A DNA stretch of 64,000 nt, taken from contig JAFQWE010000012.1 in the NCBI GenBank assembly GCA_017407645.1, positions 1 through 64,000 on the forward strand, in the 5' to 3' direction. Below are positions 49,841 through 59,878 of this stretch, piece after piece (within the stretch, counting starts at the first letter, position 1; each line of letters starts with the position of its first letter). The notes under the pieces were generated by a model, which saw only the letters and a list, made by a program, of their open reading frames with translations, had not been told where the DNA came from and did not search any database. The stretch is from Clostridia bacterium. Its GTDB lineage: Bacteria > Bacillota > Clostridia > Oscillospirales > Acutalibacteraceae. A program made the translations under genes and the position numbers.

Positions 49841-51391
49841 TTAACCTTTGAATTTTGTATAAAGGGTTTTGCCCTTATCCATAATCTTGCCGTTAAGAAG
49901 TGCAAGTTGGCTGACGGTTACCGGCTCTGTGCCCTGCTCAAGCATAAGGGGCAGACACTCCTCCACTGCCTCAACGGTACGGTAGTTGCCCCCTGAGTCG
50001 TGCATTAGAATTATACTGCCATCCTGTTTGAACAGTTTTTTAAGAATGTCGGTGCGGGATTTGATGGTGTCAGTATCCTTAATACCCACAAAATTGCCGC
50101 ATATATAGGTCATTCCAAAGTTATACTTTTCAAACTGATATACGGGATAGCTTGAATACACCAACGGAAAACGGAAAAGCTTGGTATCTTCACCTGTAAT
50201 CTCTTTTATTTTAGCGGTGGTGTCGTTTACTTCTTTTAAAATATCTGCCTCTTTGCCTTGCTCGTGCAAGGTTTTAAAGTTGGGATGGCTCCAGGAATGA
50301 CTGCCAATTTCACAACCAAGTTCTTTTGCCTTTGTAAGATTGTAACTGTTACCGTCTATATTTTTGCCAATAACAAAAAAGGTAAAAGGCACATTGTACC
50401 GTTCTGCTACCTCTAACAAACGGGTGGTAGTATCATAGCTTGGTCCGTCGTCAAAGGTAAGGGCTACAAACTTGTCGGTTGTAGGCCCGTCGTACTTTTT
50501 GACCTGCTCAAGCATCTGAAACACACACAGGGCGTCGCAACTGTCAATTTTGCCGTTTTTGTTGGCATCGGTGGTGGCAGTATTTAAACCGTCTGCCGAT
50601 ATATCACCGATTAGAGCTTGCTGAACTAAAAGCAAATCCAACCGACTAAAAAAGCCGTTGCCGCTCACGTCACCCATACTGCTTTTGCCAACCAATCTGC
50701 CGTAGTTAAGATATTCAGTGCCTGATACACCGCTTGACAACGTAAAATTGCGAAGCTTGGTGGCTTTTGCAGTTTCGCGGTCGTCAATTTTTATGTTTAC
50801 ACCGTTAAACTTAGGCAAAGCGCCAATCTGCTTTTTAAGGTTTGCGGCGCTTACTCGCAAAACGGCACGCTCATCCTCTGCACTTTTGCGGGTGACGATA
50901 ATATCACCCTTGTTATATTCCATTTTATATGAAACGTAAATGGTGGTAAAAAAGCAGTTGTAGGAATAATCTGCAGTTATCGGTTTATCCTGCCAATAAA
51001 GACTGAAGCCCGTTTCATAAGGTTTATTTGAGGTAAATGACTCGTTTCTGCCACCTGCGTCAAAATTGCGTGAAGAGGATATGCGCAGGCTTAAATCACC
51101 AACTGAAATAGCGGTATAATCTGCCTCACGGCAGTTGTAGTTGTTGGTGATGGAATAATCCACCGACCAGGTAAACGAATCGGCAAGATTATAGGTTTTG
51201 TTAGAGGTAATTACTCCCCCTGAGCCTGAAACCACTGCCTCGGTGCCGTCGGCACTTACACTTACACCCTGCAAAGCCCAGTTGCCGTCATTCCAAGTGC
51301 CGCTGTAAAGAGGTGCCGCAGATACCTTTGCCGTTGGCATAACTAAAGCCACCAAAAGTAAGGAGATTATTAACGATAAGCCTTTTTTCAT
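49841..51391 (-). CDS. secreted polysaccharide deacetylase (CE4/NodB) with dockerin, copy 1
   Basis: 516 residues from ATG 51391 (AGGGTGAG upstream). Signal peptide 1-25; N module about 27-235 related to the N terminus of the GH5 protein; dockerin type I about 239-299 (GDVSGNGFFSRLDLLLVQQ and DANKNGKIDSCDALCVFQM calcium loops); NodB domain about 308-500 with TFDDGP (312-317) and HSWSHP metal/catalytic motifs. CE4 enzymes remove acetyl groups from xylan, chitin or peptidoglycan. The dockerin would anchor it to a cohesin scaffold, favouring xylan. Tandem duplicate of the next gene. Confidence 0.9.
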   Translation of the reverse strand: MKKGLSLIISLLLVALVMPTAKVSAAPLYSGTWNDGNWALQGVSVSADGTEAVVSGSGGVITSNKTYNLADSFTWSVDYSITNNYNCREADYTAISVGDLSLRISSSRNFDAGGRNESFTSNKPYETGFSLYWQDKPITADYSYNCFFTTIYVSYKMEYNKGDIIVTRKSAEDERAVLRVSAANLKKQIGALPKFNGVNIKIDDRETAKATKLRNFTLSSGVSGTEYLNYGRLVGKSSMGDVSGNGFFSRLDLLLVQQALIGDISADGLNTATTDANKNGKIDSCDALCVFQMLEQVKKYDGPTTDKFVALTFDDGPSYDTTTRLLEVAERYNVPFTFFVIGKNIDGNSYNLTKAKELGCEIGSHSWSHPNFKTLHEQGKEADILKEVNDTTAKIKEITGEDTKLFRFPLVYSSYPVYQFEKYNFGMTYICGNFVGIKDTDTIKSRTDILKKLFKQDGSIILMHDSGGNYRTVEAVEECLPLMLEQGTEPVTVSQLALLNGKIMDKGKTLYTKFKG

Positions 51392-51464
51392 TAAACTCAC
51401 CCTATTGCCTTTTATTAAACAGTGCGCACCGCTTCGAAAACAAAGCGATGCGCCGAATCTTAAT

Positions 51465-53027
51465 TTATCTGAAATCAGAATAAAGGGACTCACCCTTATC
51501 CATTGTTACACCCTTAATTTGAGCAAGTTCACTTACGGTAACAAGCTCAAATCCATTTTGAATAAGCCACGGAACAGCCTCTTCAAGTGCTTCAACCGTC
51601 TTGTAATTGTAGCCTGAATCGTGCATCAAAATAATATTTCCGTCAACTGCCAACTCTTTGATTTTTGCAGTACGGGATGCAACGGTATCGGTGTCGTTAA
51701 TACCTACAAAATGGCCGCAAATATAGGTCATTCCAAAGTTAAACTTAGCAAAGTCCTTAACAGGAAATCCGGAATAAACCAAGGGGAAACGGAAAAGCTC
51801 CACCTCTTTGCCTGTTACTGCAGTGATAGCGGCGTTGGCGTCGTTAACCTCTGCCATAATAGTCTCTTCATCACCGTTATCAAGCAAGGTTTTGAAGTTT
51901 TGATGGCTCCAAGAGTGACTGCCTATCTCAAATCCAAGAGCATCAGCGCGTTCAAGATTATATTGAGCGTTGGCTATATTTTTGGCTACAACAAAGAAGG
52001 TTGCCTTTGCATTGTTGCGCTCGAATATATCAAGAATTCGTGTGGTAGTGCTGTAACTGGGACCGTCGTCAAAGGTAAGCGCAAGATATTTTGTGCTTAC
52101 GGGGCCTGCATACTCCTTTACGCCCAACATCATTTGCTGAATAAAGAGCACGTCTGCACTGTCAAAATTGCCGCTCTTATCTGCATCAGCCTGAGTCATA
52201 TCGCACTGACCGCTAACCTGATGACCAAGCGCAAGCATCTGTGCGTCAAGGAAGTCAACGGCACTTAAAGTACCGCTTCCGTCAATATCACCACGGTTGT
52301 TGCAGGTCTCTACACGGGACAGATTTGTATACTCCACTCCGGTAGAGCCGCTGTTAAGAACAAAGTTTTTAAAACGGGTTGTCTTGTATTTTTCGTTACC
52401 TTTAATCACAACGCCTGCATTGGCAAAGCTGTAATTTGAGCCTGCGGCGGCTTTAAAGGTTTTTGCGCTGACTCGCAAAATGGCACGGGTTTCGCCTGTT
52501 GTTTTGCGGGTTACAACTATATCTCCGTTATCAAAATCAACGCCGTAGGTAACGTAACTGCTTACATACATACTGTCGTAGCAATAATCTGCAGCAAGTT
52601 CCGTACCATTCCACTGCAAACGGGCACAGGTAAGATAGGGGCGTTTGTTAGTAACCTCATCACTGCCTGCAGGGGCATCGGGATTAAACTTGTCGGATAC
52701 GTATAAGGTCAAACCGCCCACGCTAAAGGATGAATATTGACTTTCGTTACAGTTATAGTTGTTAACGATAGCATAATCAACACTGAAATTAAAAGCCTTG
52801 CCTAAATTATAGGTGTTTGACAGGGTTGCCACACAGTTTGCGCCGTTTGATACACTAAGCACAGCGCCTGTTTCATCAACCGCGCCATTGCCTGTAATGG
52901 TCCAGTTTCCGTCGTTCCACAATCCGCTGTAAAGGGTAACTGACTGGGCATTTGCCATAGGTATGCCAACAAGCATAAGGCAAACGCACAAAATTACTGA
53001 AAAAGCCTTTATTAGAAATTTATTCAT
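51465..53027 (-). CDS. secreted polysaccharide deacetylase (CE4/NodB) with dockerin, copy 2
   Basis: 520 residues from ATG 53027 (AGAGGTAT upstream; the longer frame begins with TTG overlapping the regulator stop). Signal peptide 1-27; N module about 30-240; dockerin about 245-306 (GDIDGSGTLSAVDFLDAQM, DADKSGNFDSADVLFIQQM); NodB domain with LTFDDGPS near 318 and HSWSHQ near 371. Same architecture as copy 1, which follows 73 bases downstream; sequence clearly related but well diverged, so an old duplication. Expressed with the WYL regulator 14 bases upstream. Confidence 0.9.
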   Translation of the reverse strand: MNKFLIKAFSVILCVCLMLVGIPMANAQSVTLYSGLWNDGNWTITGNGAVDETGAVLSVSNGANCVATLSNTYNLGKAFNFSVDYAIVNNYNCNESQYSSFSVGGLTLYVSDKFNPDAPAGSDEVTNKRPYLTCARLQWNGTELAADYCYDSMYVSSYVTYGVDFDNGDIVVTRKTTGETRAILRVSAKTFKAAAGSNYSFANAGVVIKGNEKYKTTRFKNFVLNSGSTGVEYTNLSRVETCNNRGDIDGSGTLSAVDFLDAQMLALGHQVSGQCDMTQADADKSGNFDSADVLFIQQMMLGVKEYAGPVSTKYLALTFDDGPSYSTTTRILDIFERNNAKATFFVVAKNIANAQYNLERADALGFEIGSHSWSHQNFKTLLDNGDEETIMAEVNDANAAITAVTGKEVELFRFPLVYSGFPVKDFAKFNFGMTYICGHFVGINDTDTVASRTAKIKELAVDGNIILMHDSGYNYKTVEALEEAVPWLIQNGFELVTVSELAQIKGVTMDKGESLYSDFR

Positions 53028-53041
53028 TATAATACCTCTAT

Positions 53042-54025
53042 TCAATACTCACTAAGCACCTTGCCAAGTTGTGCTTTGTACTCATCGATAACCGACTGAG
53101 GCGATACTACCTTAACACCGTTACCAAAGCCGAAAAGCCATGAATAAAACTTTTGGGACAGGTTAACGGGCAAGGAGGCTCTGAATTTGCCTTCACCCAC
53201 AGGAACGGTTTTAAGCTTGGTGCCAAACTGGTCAAATACGGCACCTGCTAAGGAGTTGTCAAACTCACACACAACAACAGCGTGCTCACCGCCAAACTGA
53301 GAGAAGGATGCCCTTTCTCTGTCAATGGGGCTGTACGACTTGTACCGCTTTTGCTCTTCTCTTTCAAGTTCGGTAACTTTGACGCCCTCCATCAAATCAA
53401 GGCGGAAGCTTGAAATGGTATCGTACTTTGAGTGATAGGCGTGCATATAGTATTTTTCGTTATCCCACACAACTGCGTATGGGCTTACAACGTACTCTGC
53501 ACCGCCGTTTCGGTATTCCTTTTTGCCGTTTGGCAAGTAGCGGAAATATTTAAAGGATACTCTGCGGTTGCGCCTTATTGCCTCGTAAACACCGTCAAGC
53601 ACGTAAAAAATCTGCTCGTTATCAGTCTTGTCATCATCGGTCATATAAAGACCGCGACGAAGCCCCTCTGCCTGATGAACCGAGGCAAGAGAGCCTAACT
53701 TATTGATAAGTTGTTTAGACTTTTTTACAGTGATAAATCGCGACGACTGCACTGCATCTGCAAGGAGTTTAAGCTCGTGCAGTTCAAAATCACGGCTCAT
53801 CACATAGTAACCTCTTGGTGCAGAGGTGCTTTTGCCAATATCAATACCAAACTCCTCAAGAGCCTCAATATGACGGTAGATTGCCTTGCGGTCACAACCG
53901 TAGCCAATCTCTTCAAGCTGTTCGATAATAGCCTCTGCCGTTAAGGGATGGTCTTCATCCGTTTGCTCGGTAAGTATGCGCCAGACGTGTAAAAAAACCT
54001 CTTTAGAGGCTTTTACCCCTGCCAT
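53042..54025 (-). CDS. WYL-domain transcriptional regulator
   Basis: 327 residues: N-terminal winged HTH (about 5-70, DRKAIYRHIEALEEFGIDI), WYL domain (about 150-225, RRVSFKYFRY and SPYAVVWDNEKYYMHAY) and WCX C-terminal domain. WYL proteins sense nucleic acid or nucleotide ligands and often regulate nearby genes. The ATG overlaps the upp stop by one base; the deacetylase gene starts 14 bases after its stop. It may control the two deacetylases. Confidence 0.9.
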   Translation of the reverse strand: MAGVKASKEVFLHVWRILTEQTDEDHPLTAEAIIEQLEEIGYGCDRKAIYRHIEALEEFGIDIGKSTSAPRGYYVMSRDFELHELKLLADAVQSSRFITVKKSKQLINKLGSLASVHQAEGLRRGLYMTDDDKTDNEQIFYVLDGVYEAIRRNRRVSFKYFRYLPNGKKEYRNGGAEYVVSPYAVVWDNEKYYMHAYHSKYDTISSFRLDLMEGVKVTELEREEQKRYKSYSPIDRERASFSQFGGEHAVVVCEFDNSLAGAVFDQFGTKLKTVPVGEGKFRASLPVNLSQKFYSWLFGFGNGVKVVSPQSVIDEYKAQLGKVLSEY

Positions 54026-54666
54026 TACAGTGTACCGAAAATTCGGTCGCCTGCGTCACCAAGGCCGGGCACGATGTATCCGTGCTCGTTAAGGCACTTG
54101 TCAATAGCGGCAGTATAAACAGGCACGTCGGGATGAGCCTCGATAAATGCCTTGATGCCCTCGGGTGCAGAAATGATGCACATAAACTTAATTGAACGGG
54201 GATTGCGCTTTTTAATCTGACTTACTGCATCAATGGCAGAGCCGCCTGTTGCAAGCATGGGGTCAACGATGATAACGTCCCGCTCCTCAATATCATGAGG
54301 AAGCTTGCAGTAATATTCAACAGGCTGAAGAGTCTCGTGGTCGCGGTAAAGACCGATGTGACCGATACGTGCACCCGGAATCAATGCAACCATACCGTCA
54401 ACCATTCCAAGACCTGCGCGCAAAATAGGCACAACTGCCAATTTGCGACCTGCAATAATATTTGTGTTTGCCATTCCAACGGGAGTTTTAACCTCTACCT
54501 CTTTAAGCGGAAGGTCACGGGTTGCCTCAAAACACATAAGGGTTGCAATTTCACTTACAAGCTGACGGAAATCCTTTGAACTGGTATTTTCGTCGCGAAG
54601 CAAAGATACCTTGTGCTGTACAAGTGGGTGGTCAATCCAAGTTACGTTTTTAAACTCTGTGTTCAT
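54025..54666 (-). CDS. upp: uracil phosphoribosyltransferase
   Basis: 213 residues from ATG 54666 (GGAGC upstream). Converts uracil and PRPP to UMP in pyrimidine salvage. The PRPP loop [11 protein letters not shown] (about 131-141), [10 protein letters not shown] and the C-terminal [10 protein letters not shown] uracil-binding motif are canonical. 29 bases after rpiB in the operon. Confidence 0.97.
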   Translation of the reverse strand: MNTEFKNVTWIDHPLVQHKVSLLRDENTSSKDFRQLVSEIATLMCFEATRDLPLKEVEVKTPVGMANTNIIAGRKLAVVPILRAGLGMVDGMVALIPGARIGHIGLYRDHETLQPVEYYCKLPHDIEERDVIIVDPMLATGGSAIDAVSQIKKRNPRSIKFMCIISAPEGIKAFIEAHPDVPVYTAAIDKCLNEHGYIVPGLGDAGDRIFGTL

Positions 54667-54695
54667 TTTAAGCGCTCCATTCATTTTTATATTTA

Positions 54696-55151
54696 TTATA
54701 AAGAATTTTCTTGCTCGATTTTAGTTATAAGGTCAACTCTGCGCTGATGTCTGCCACCCTCAAACTCGGCATTTACAAACTCTTCCACCATAAGCTTGGC
54801 AGTTTCAATACCGATAACACGGGCGCCAAGGCAAAGTATATTTGCATTGTTGTGAATACGGGTAAGCTTTGCGCTGTAAACCTCACTGCAAGCGGCGGCG
54901 CGAATGCCCTTGACCTTGTTAGCCGCCATTGACATACCGATACCCGTGCCGCAAACAAGTATACCCAGCTCTGCCTCGCCACTGACAACCTTGCTTGCCA
55001 CCTCAAATGCCTTCTCAGGATAATCCACTGCTTCACCGGGCTGAATTCCGCAATCAATTACGGTGTTGCCAAGACCTTCAAGATAAGCCTTAAGCTCGTT
55101 TTTAAACTCGGGACCGCCGTGGTCACAACCCATTGCAATAACCTTTGACAT
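54696..55151 (-). CDS. rpiB: ribose-5-phosphate isomerase B
   Basis: 151 residues. [10 protein letters not shown] (about 8-17) and [20 protein letters not shown] (about 67-86, catalytic Cys) are the RpiB/LacA family signature. Interconverts ribose 5-phosphate and ribulose 5-phosphate. Located between tsaB and upp in the minus-strand operon. The C-terminal [12 protein letters not shown] is typical of RpiB. Confidence 0.95.
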   Translation of the reverse strand: MSKVIAMGCDHGGPEFKNELKAYLEGLGNTVIDCGIQPGEAVDYPEKAFEVASKVVSGEAELGILVCGTGIGMSMAANKVKGIRAAACSEVYSAKLTRIHNNANILCLGARVIGIETAKLMVEEFVNAEFEGGRHQRRVDLITKIEQENSL

Positions 55152-55173
55152 ATAAAAACTTCCTTCCGAAAAT

Positions 55174-55878
55174 TTATTTACCTTCTGTTTTTGCCTTTAA
55201 TTCACGCTCTGCCTGTGGCAGTCGCAAATAACTGGGCAACAAGTCTTGTGGACCTACGGGACCATACTCCCCTGCCAATATTGCCACCTCACCTGCACGC
55301 TGAACGCTTATATTATTGCTAACCTTAATGCAGGAAAGAGACTCGCCGAATTTATTATAGCACAAATCCATTCCGCCGCCAACAAGAATTATCTTATTAT
55401 CGGGATTTTTTTGCTTATATTCCAACAGTTCTTTTTCAAGCTCGTCGCACATAAGGGCTCTGTCTTCACAAAGTCGGGTTAAAGTTGTTCCGTCGGAATA
55501 AAAAAGAGCGTTATAAACCTGATTGCAACGGGCATCCATAACGGCGCAGATAAGCCCCGTCATATCCTTTGCACCCATTGCGATGGCGTGAAGGGTTGAC
55601 ACGCCCACACACTCTTTGCCGCAACCCATTGCCATTCCCTTAACGGCGGCAATGCCTATGCGAAGGCCTGTAAATGAGCCGGGGCCCACTGTTACGGCAA
55701 ACAAATCCATATCTTTAAGAGTCAGCTCGGAATTTTTAAGCATAGACTCAACCATAGGCATCAAGGTGCGTGAATGGGTAAGCCCTGCGCTGACAAAGCT
55801 TTCACATATACGGACGCCGTTTTCAACAACGGCACAGGACGCCGCCTTGTCGGCACAATCAACTGCAAGAATTTTCAT
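55174..55878 (-). CDS. tsaB: tRNA threonylcarbamoyladenosine protein TsaB
   Basis: 234 residues with the ASKHA fold: ILAVDCADKAASCAV start, the THSRTLMPM motif and VGPGSFTGLRIGIAAVKGMA (about 67-86) are TsaB signatures. Partner of TsaD and TsaE in the t6A modification of ANN-decoding tRNAs; tsaD is not in this window. Start overlaps the tsaE stop by 4 bases (ATGA). Confidence 0.95.
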   Translation of the reverse strand: MKILAVDCADKAASCAVVENGVRICESFVSAGLTHSRTLMPMVESMLKNSELTLKDMDLFAVTVGPGSFTGLRIGIAAVKGMAMGCGKECVGVSTLHAIAMGAKDMTGLICAVMDARCNQVYNALFYSDGTTLTRLCEDRALMCDELEKELLEYKQKNPDNKIILVGGGMDLCYNKFGESLSCIKVSNNISVQRAGEVAILAGEYGPVGPQDLLPSYLRLPQAERELKAKTEGK

Positions 55879-56300
55879 ATTTCTGCCCCCAACACTGTTA
55901 TAATACGCTCGTCATCCTTTTCACCGCGGCGGATGTCAACCTTTATATGATTTTCAGGCAAGGCAGAGGTGATATTTTCACTCCACTCAACCGAAAGGAC
56001 AGATGCTTGCTCCATATAATCAAAAAAGCCTGTGGAATATAAATCCTCCCACCCGTCAACCCGATACATATCAAAATGGTAAAGGGGCAATCTGCCACCC
56101 ACGTATTCGTGAACAATAGCAAAGGTAGGCGAGGTAACCTCACCCTCATAACCCAGTCCTTTTGCAAGGCCGCGGGTAAAGGCGGTTTTGCCTGCGCCAA
56201 GGTCACCCGTCATTGCAATCACACAGGGAGATATATTTTTTGCCATTTTTTCTGCCAAAGCCTCGGTTTCACGGGGGCTTTTGGTTACAAAAACACTCAT
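55875..56300 (-). CDS. tsaE: tRNA threonylcarbamoyladenosine ATPase TsaE
   Basis: 141 residues. Walker A GDLGAGKTAFTRGLAKGLG (about 32-50), SPTFAIVHEY near 58-67, YHFDMYRV near 75 and a WSENI motif near 103 are the TsaE/YjeE pattern. Powers t6A cycle turnover with TsaB and TsaD. First gene of the operon tsaE-tsaB-rpiB-upp-WYL-deacetylases. Confidence 0.95.
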   Translation of the reverse strand: MSVFVTKSPRETEALAEKMAKNISPCVIAMTGDLGAGKTAFTRGLAKGLGYEGEVTSPTFAIVHEYVGGRLPLYHFDMYRVDGWEDLYSTGFFDYMEQASVLSVEWSENITSALPENHIKVDIRRGEKDDERIITVLGAEI

Positions 56301-56367
56301 TTTTTACCTCTTAATAAAATCTTTAACAATATGATAACATATTTTAAAACTAATTTAAAGTATTTAC

Positions 56368-56396
56368 TTGAACTTATTTAAATAATAAACTATAAT
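56368..56396 (+). promoter_or_regulatory. promoter of the rodA-mtaB-eamA unit
   Basis: TTGAAC (56368-56373), 17 bases, TATAAT (56391-56396). Confidence 0.75.
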
Positions 56397-56444
56397 GTAT
56401 GCAAACCTTAATCACACAAACTATTTTAAAGGAGGTTGCCGACT

Positions 56445-57587
56445 GTGTCAAGACTGTGGGGACGATTTGCCGACTATATTCGTGAAACCGATAAGTTTTT
56501 GCTGTCAATTAGCCTTTTTGCATCTATTTACGGCGCTTTTATAATTTTGTCTGCCACCCATTTTACAGGCAGCCCCCGTTTTTTCTTCGTTCACCTTTTG
56601 GGAACGGGTATCGGTCTTGGTCTTGCGGTTATAATATCCACCATTGCTCCCTATGAACGTCTGCTTCGTTTGTGGCCTCTGTGGGCAGGCATTGCTCTTT
56701 TATTGGTTGGACTGACCTTCTTTATCGGTTACGCTCCCGTCGGTACCGATGATAAGGCTTGGTTAAGACTGCCCGGTAATATGTCCTTTCAGCCCAGTGA
56801 GTTATTAAAAATTGCTTTTGTTATTACCTTTGCAAAGCACGTAGGTGCAGTTGAATCTAAAATCAACACCTTCCGCAATTTGTTTTTACTGTGTGTTCAC
56901 GGCGCTATCCCCGTTGTTATCATTCACATTCAGGGTGACGACGGTACCGCACTTGTTATGGCGGTTATGTTTGTGGCGATGATGTTTGCCGCCGGTGTTA
57001 AGATGCGCTATTTTGCCATCTTTTTCGGTGTACTGCTTGCATCACTGCCTGTTATATGGTTCGGTCTGCTTGACGAAATGCAGAAAAACCGATTTTTGAT
57101 TTTGTTCAATCCCGAAGCCGACCTGTATGGCCGCGGTTGGCAACAGTGGCGCGCCCGTCTTGCCTTGGCAAACGGCGGATTTTGGGGTCAGGGATATATG
57201 AAGGGTGAAATTGTGCAAAGCAATCAGTTGCCCAAGGGTTATAACGACTTCATTTTTGCCTCGGCAGGTGAAGAATTGGGTATGCTTGGTCTGCTTGCAA
57301 TCATCCTGCTTCTTGGGGCAATCTGTGTGCGACTGCTTATTACCGCTCACCGTGCCAAAGATAAGGCAGGCGCCGTCATTTGCGTGGGCATTTTCGGTAT
57401 GCTTGCGGCACAGTCAATTCTTAATATTGGAATGTGCATTTCTCTGCTTCCCGTTGTTGGCGTTACCCTGCCCCTTTTCAGTGCAGGCGGCACCTCGGTT
57501 ATGACCACCTTTATGAGCATCGGTCTTGCCACCAACGTTTATATGCACCGCTCCAACCGTGTAATGCAGCTTATTGACGATATGTAG
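56445..57587 (+). CDS. rodA: RodA/FtsW-family SEDS protein
   Basis: 380 residues from GTG 56445, chosen because AAAGGAGG (56428-56435) is 9 bases away; a TTG at 56436 touches that site. Ten membrane helices and SEDS motifs such as WLRLPGNMSFQPSELLKIAF (about 107-126), the catalytic-Asp loop and SAGGTSVMTTFMSIGLATNVYMHR at the end. SEDS proteins polymerise peptidoglycan glycan strands; RodA works in elongation. No mreBCD or pbp2 gene adjoins it. Confidence 0.92.
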   Translation: MSRLWGRFADYIRETDKFLLSISLFASIYGAFIILSATHFTGSPRFFFVHLLGTGIGLGLAVIISTIAPYERLLRLWPLWAGIALLLVGLTFFIGYAPVGTDDKAWLRLPGNMSFQPSELLKIAFVITFAKHVGAVESKINTFRNLFLLCVHGAIPVVIIHIQGDDGTALVMAVMFVAMMFAAGVKMRYFAIFFGVLLASLPVIWFGLLDEMQKNRFLILFNPEADLYGRGWQQWRARLALANGGFWGQGYMKGEIVQSNQLPKGYNDFIFASAGEELGMLGLLAIILLLGAICVRLLITAHRAKDKAGAVICVGIFGMLAAQSILNIGMCISLLPVVGVTLPLFSAGGTSVMTTFMSIGLATNVYMHRSNRVMQLIDDM

Positions 57588-57596
57588 GTGGGGCTT

Positions 57597-58886
57597 ATGA
57601 AATTTTACTTTTACACTCTTGGTTGCAAGGTCAACCAATATGAAACCTCGGTTATGCAAAAACTTGTAACCGAAAGCGGTCACTCCCTTACCGACAGTAA
57701 GGAGTCTGCCGATATAATAGTCATAAACTCTTGCACCGTTACGGGTGAAAGCGACCGCAAAACCCGTCAGGCAGTGCGCCGTTTTAAGCGCAACAACCCA
57801 ACCTGCACAGTGGTGCTTACAGGTTGTCTGCCTCAGGCTTTTAAAGATGATGCTATATCCCTTGCCGAAGCGGATATTCTGCTTGGCAACGGCTCTAACC
57901 ACCGTCTTATTAAGGCGGTGGAGCGTTTTTTTGAAAAGGGCGAAAGAGTGGTTGACATAATACCACACGAGCGTGACGATAAATTCTGCACTCCCACCCT
58001 TGACCGCTTCCCTGAGCGGACGCGGGCTTACATAAAAATTCAAGACGGGTGCGAGCGTTATTGCACCTATTGTATCATACCCACTGCAAGAGGATGGGTC
58101 CGCTCTAAATCCCCCAACGTGATAAAAAGCGAGGTGGCGGATTTAGTCCGAAACGGTCATAGAGAGATTGTGCTTGTAGGCATAAATCTTTCCACCTACG
58201 GCAAGGATTTGGGACTTAATCTGTGTGATGCAGTTGATGCCACCGCAGAGGTAGAGGGAGTAGATAGGGTACGTCTTGGCTCTTTGGAGCCTGACCTTTT
58301 CACCGACGAGATGCTGACACGCCTTGCTAATCAGAAAAAGTTATGCCCTCAGTTCCACTTGGCTCTGCAATCGGGGTGCGATGCCACCTTGCACCGTATG
58401 AACAGACGGTATGACACCGCTTTTTATGCCGATTTGGTCGGTCGCATCCGCAAAGCCTTTACAAACTCCTCTATCACCACCGATATTATGGTGGGTTTTG
58501 TGGGCGAAACGGAAGAAGAATTTAATCAGTCGGTTGAATTTGTAAAGCAAATCGGCTTTGCGCGAAGCCACGTTTTTGCCTACTCCCGTCGGGCAGGTAC
58601 TCCCGCTGACCGAATGAAAGGTCACCTTGAAAACTCGGTTAAAGAGGCTCGGTCAAGGATTATGATTGAGGTTGCAAACGGGTGCGAAGCGAAATTTTTA
58701 CAGTCACAGGTGGGGCTTGTCTGCCCTGTGCTGTTTGAACAGTGTGACGGTGAATATTGGTGCGGATATACTCCCAACTACACGCAAATCAAGGTGAAAT
58801 GCAGTGATAATCTGCAGGGACTTATTAAAAATGTAAAAATCACCGAGGCAAAGGATACCTGTTGCATAGGTGAAATTGAGGAATAA
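57597..58886 (+). CDS. mtaB: tRNA (N6-threonylcarbamoyladenosine-C2)-methylthiotransferase MtaB
   Basis: 429 residues from ATG 57597 (AGGTGGGG upstream; GTG 57588 also possible). Radical SAM methylthiotransferase: first cluster Cys10 (TLGCKVNQYE, the MtaB hallmark), Cys46 and Cys77; radical SAM cysteines 152, 156 and 159 (DGCERYCTYCIIP); C-terminal TRAM domain. Makes ms2t6A37 in tRNA, acting after the t6A made by TsaB/D/E, whose genes lie just upstream on the other strand. Confidence 0.95.
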   Translation: MKFYFYTLGCKVNQYETSVMQKLVTESGHSLTDSKESADIIVINSCTVTGESDRKTRQAVRRFKRNNPTCTVVLTGCLPQAFKDDAISLAEADILLGNGSNHRLIKAVERFFEKGERVVDIIPHERDDKFCTPTLDRFPERTRAYIKIQDGCERYCTYCIIPTARGWVRSKSPNVIKSEVADLVRNGHREIVLVGINLSTYGKDLGLNLCDAVDATAEVEGVDRVRLGSLEPDLFTDEMLTRLANQKKLCPQFHLALQSGCDATLHRMNRRYDTAFYADLVGRIRKAFTNSSITTDIMVGFVGETEEEFNQSVEFVKQIGFARSHVFAYSRRAGTPADRMKGHLENSVKEARSRIMIEVANGCEAKFLQSQVGLVCPVLFEQCDGEYWCGYTPNYTQIKVKCSDNLQGLIKNVKITEAKDTCCIGEIEE

Positions 58887-58887
58887 T

Positions 58888-59877
58888 ATGAGTAAAATCA
58901 AATCTACGGCGTTGCTTTTTGTTACGGCAATGATATGGGGCTTTGCCTTTGTGGCACAGCTTGACTCGGCAAGTAAAATCGGCGGATTTACATATAACGG
59001 CACAAGATTTTTGCTTGGCGCCGCATCTCTTATCCCACTTATTTTAATTTTTGATAAAGGCAAAAAATATGCAAGTTGGGGTGAGCATATCAAAAAAGGC
59101 CTTTTGGCAGGTCTGATTCTGTTTACCGCATCAAGCTTGCAACAAATCGGCATCATTATAACCAACAGTGCAGGCAAAGCAGGCTTTTTGACAGGACTTT
59201 ACACTGTGCTTGTGCCCCTTATCAGTTTTTTGTTTCTTAAAAAGAAAAACGGACTTAACATCTGGATGGGTGTAGTTCTGGCACTGTCGGGACTGTTTAT
59301 GCTTTGTATTCTTGGCTCCACCACCAATGCATCGGGTGAAACGGCGGAAAACGTTGGAATGATTGTTGAGTTTATAAAAAAATCGGTGCCTGCCGCCGCT
59401 TTTGAATGGGTTGGTATGGGACTGCTCTTTATCGGTGCAATATTCTGGGCACTGCATATTATTTGTATTGACTCGGTTATTGCCGATTTAAGTTCCCTTA
59501 AATTTTCTGCGGTGCAATTTGTTGTGTGCGCCCTTTTGTGTTGGGTAGTTGCCCTGCTTACAGAGTTTACGTCGGTTGATAGCACCCTTACCCAAATCGG
59601 TGATGCAGGCATCTCTATTCTTTACGGAGGTCTGTTGTCGGTTGGCGTCGCCTACACCTGTCAGTCGGTTGGTCAGCGGTATGCAAATCCCACCTTTGCC
59701 GCCATTGTTCTTTCCACCGAAAGCATTTTCAGTGCAATTGGCGAAATGCTATTTTTCATTGTTATTATGGGGCAGACCGATTATACAGGGCTTGGTGTGT
59801 GGGGATATTTGGGCTGCGCCGTTATGTTTGCAGGCATTGTAGTATCCCAACTTGAATTTAAAAAGAAAACAGTTTAA
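58888..59877 (+). CDS. EamA/DMT-family transporter
   Basis: 329 residues from ATG 58888, one base after the mtaB stop, with GAGGAA in the mtaB end. Ten predicted membrane helices in two EamA repeats (about 6-150 and 175-325); TAMIWGFAFVAQ and QQIGIIITNSAGKAGFLTGLYTVLVPL are typical. Exporter of an unknown metabolite, often an amino acid. Followed by a strong terminator. Confidence 0.9.
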   Translation: MSKIKSTALLFVTAMIWGFAFVAQLDSASKIGGFTYNGTRFLLGAASLIPLILIFDKGKKYASWGEHIKKGLLAGLILFTASSLQQIGIIITNSAGKAGFLTGLYTVLVPLISFLFLKKKNGLNIWMGVVLALSGLFMLCILGSTTNASGETAENVGMIVEFIKKSVPAAAFEWVGMGLLFIGAIFWALHIICIDSVIADLSSLKFSAVQFVVCALLCWVVALLTEFTSVDSTLTQIGDAGISILYGGLLSVGVAYTCQSVGQRYANPTFAAIVLSTESIFSAIGEMLFFIVIMGQTDYTGLGVWGYLGCAVMFAGIVVSQLEFKKKTV

Positions 59878-59878
59878 C

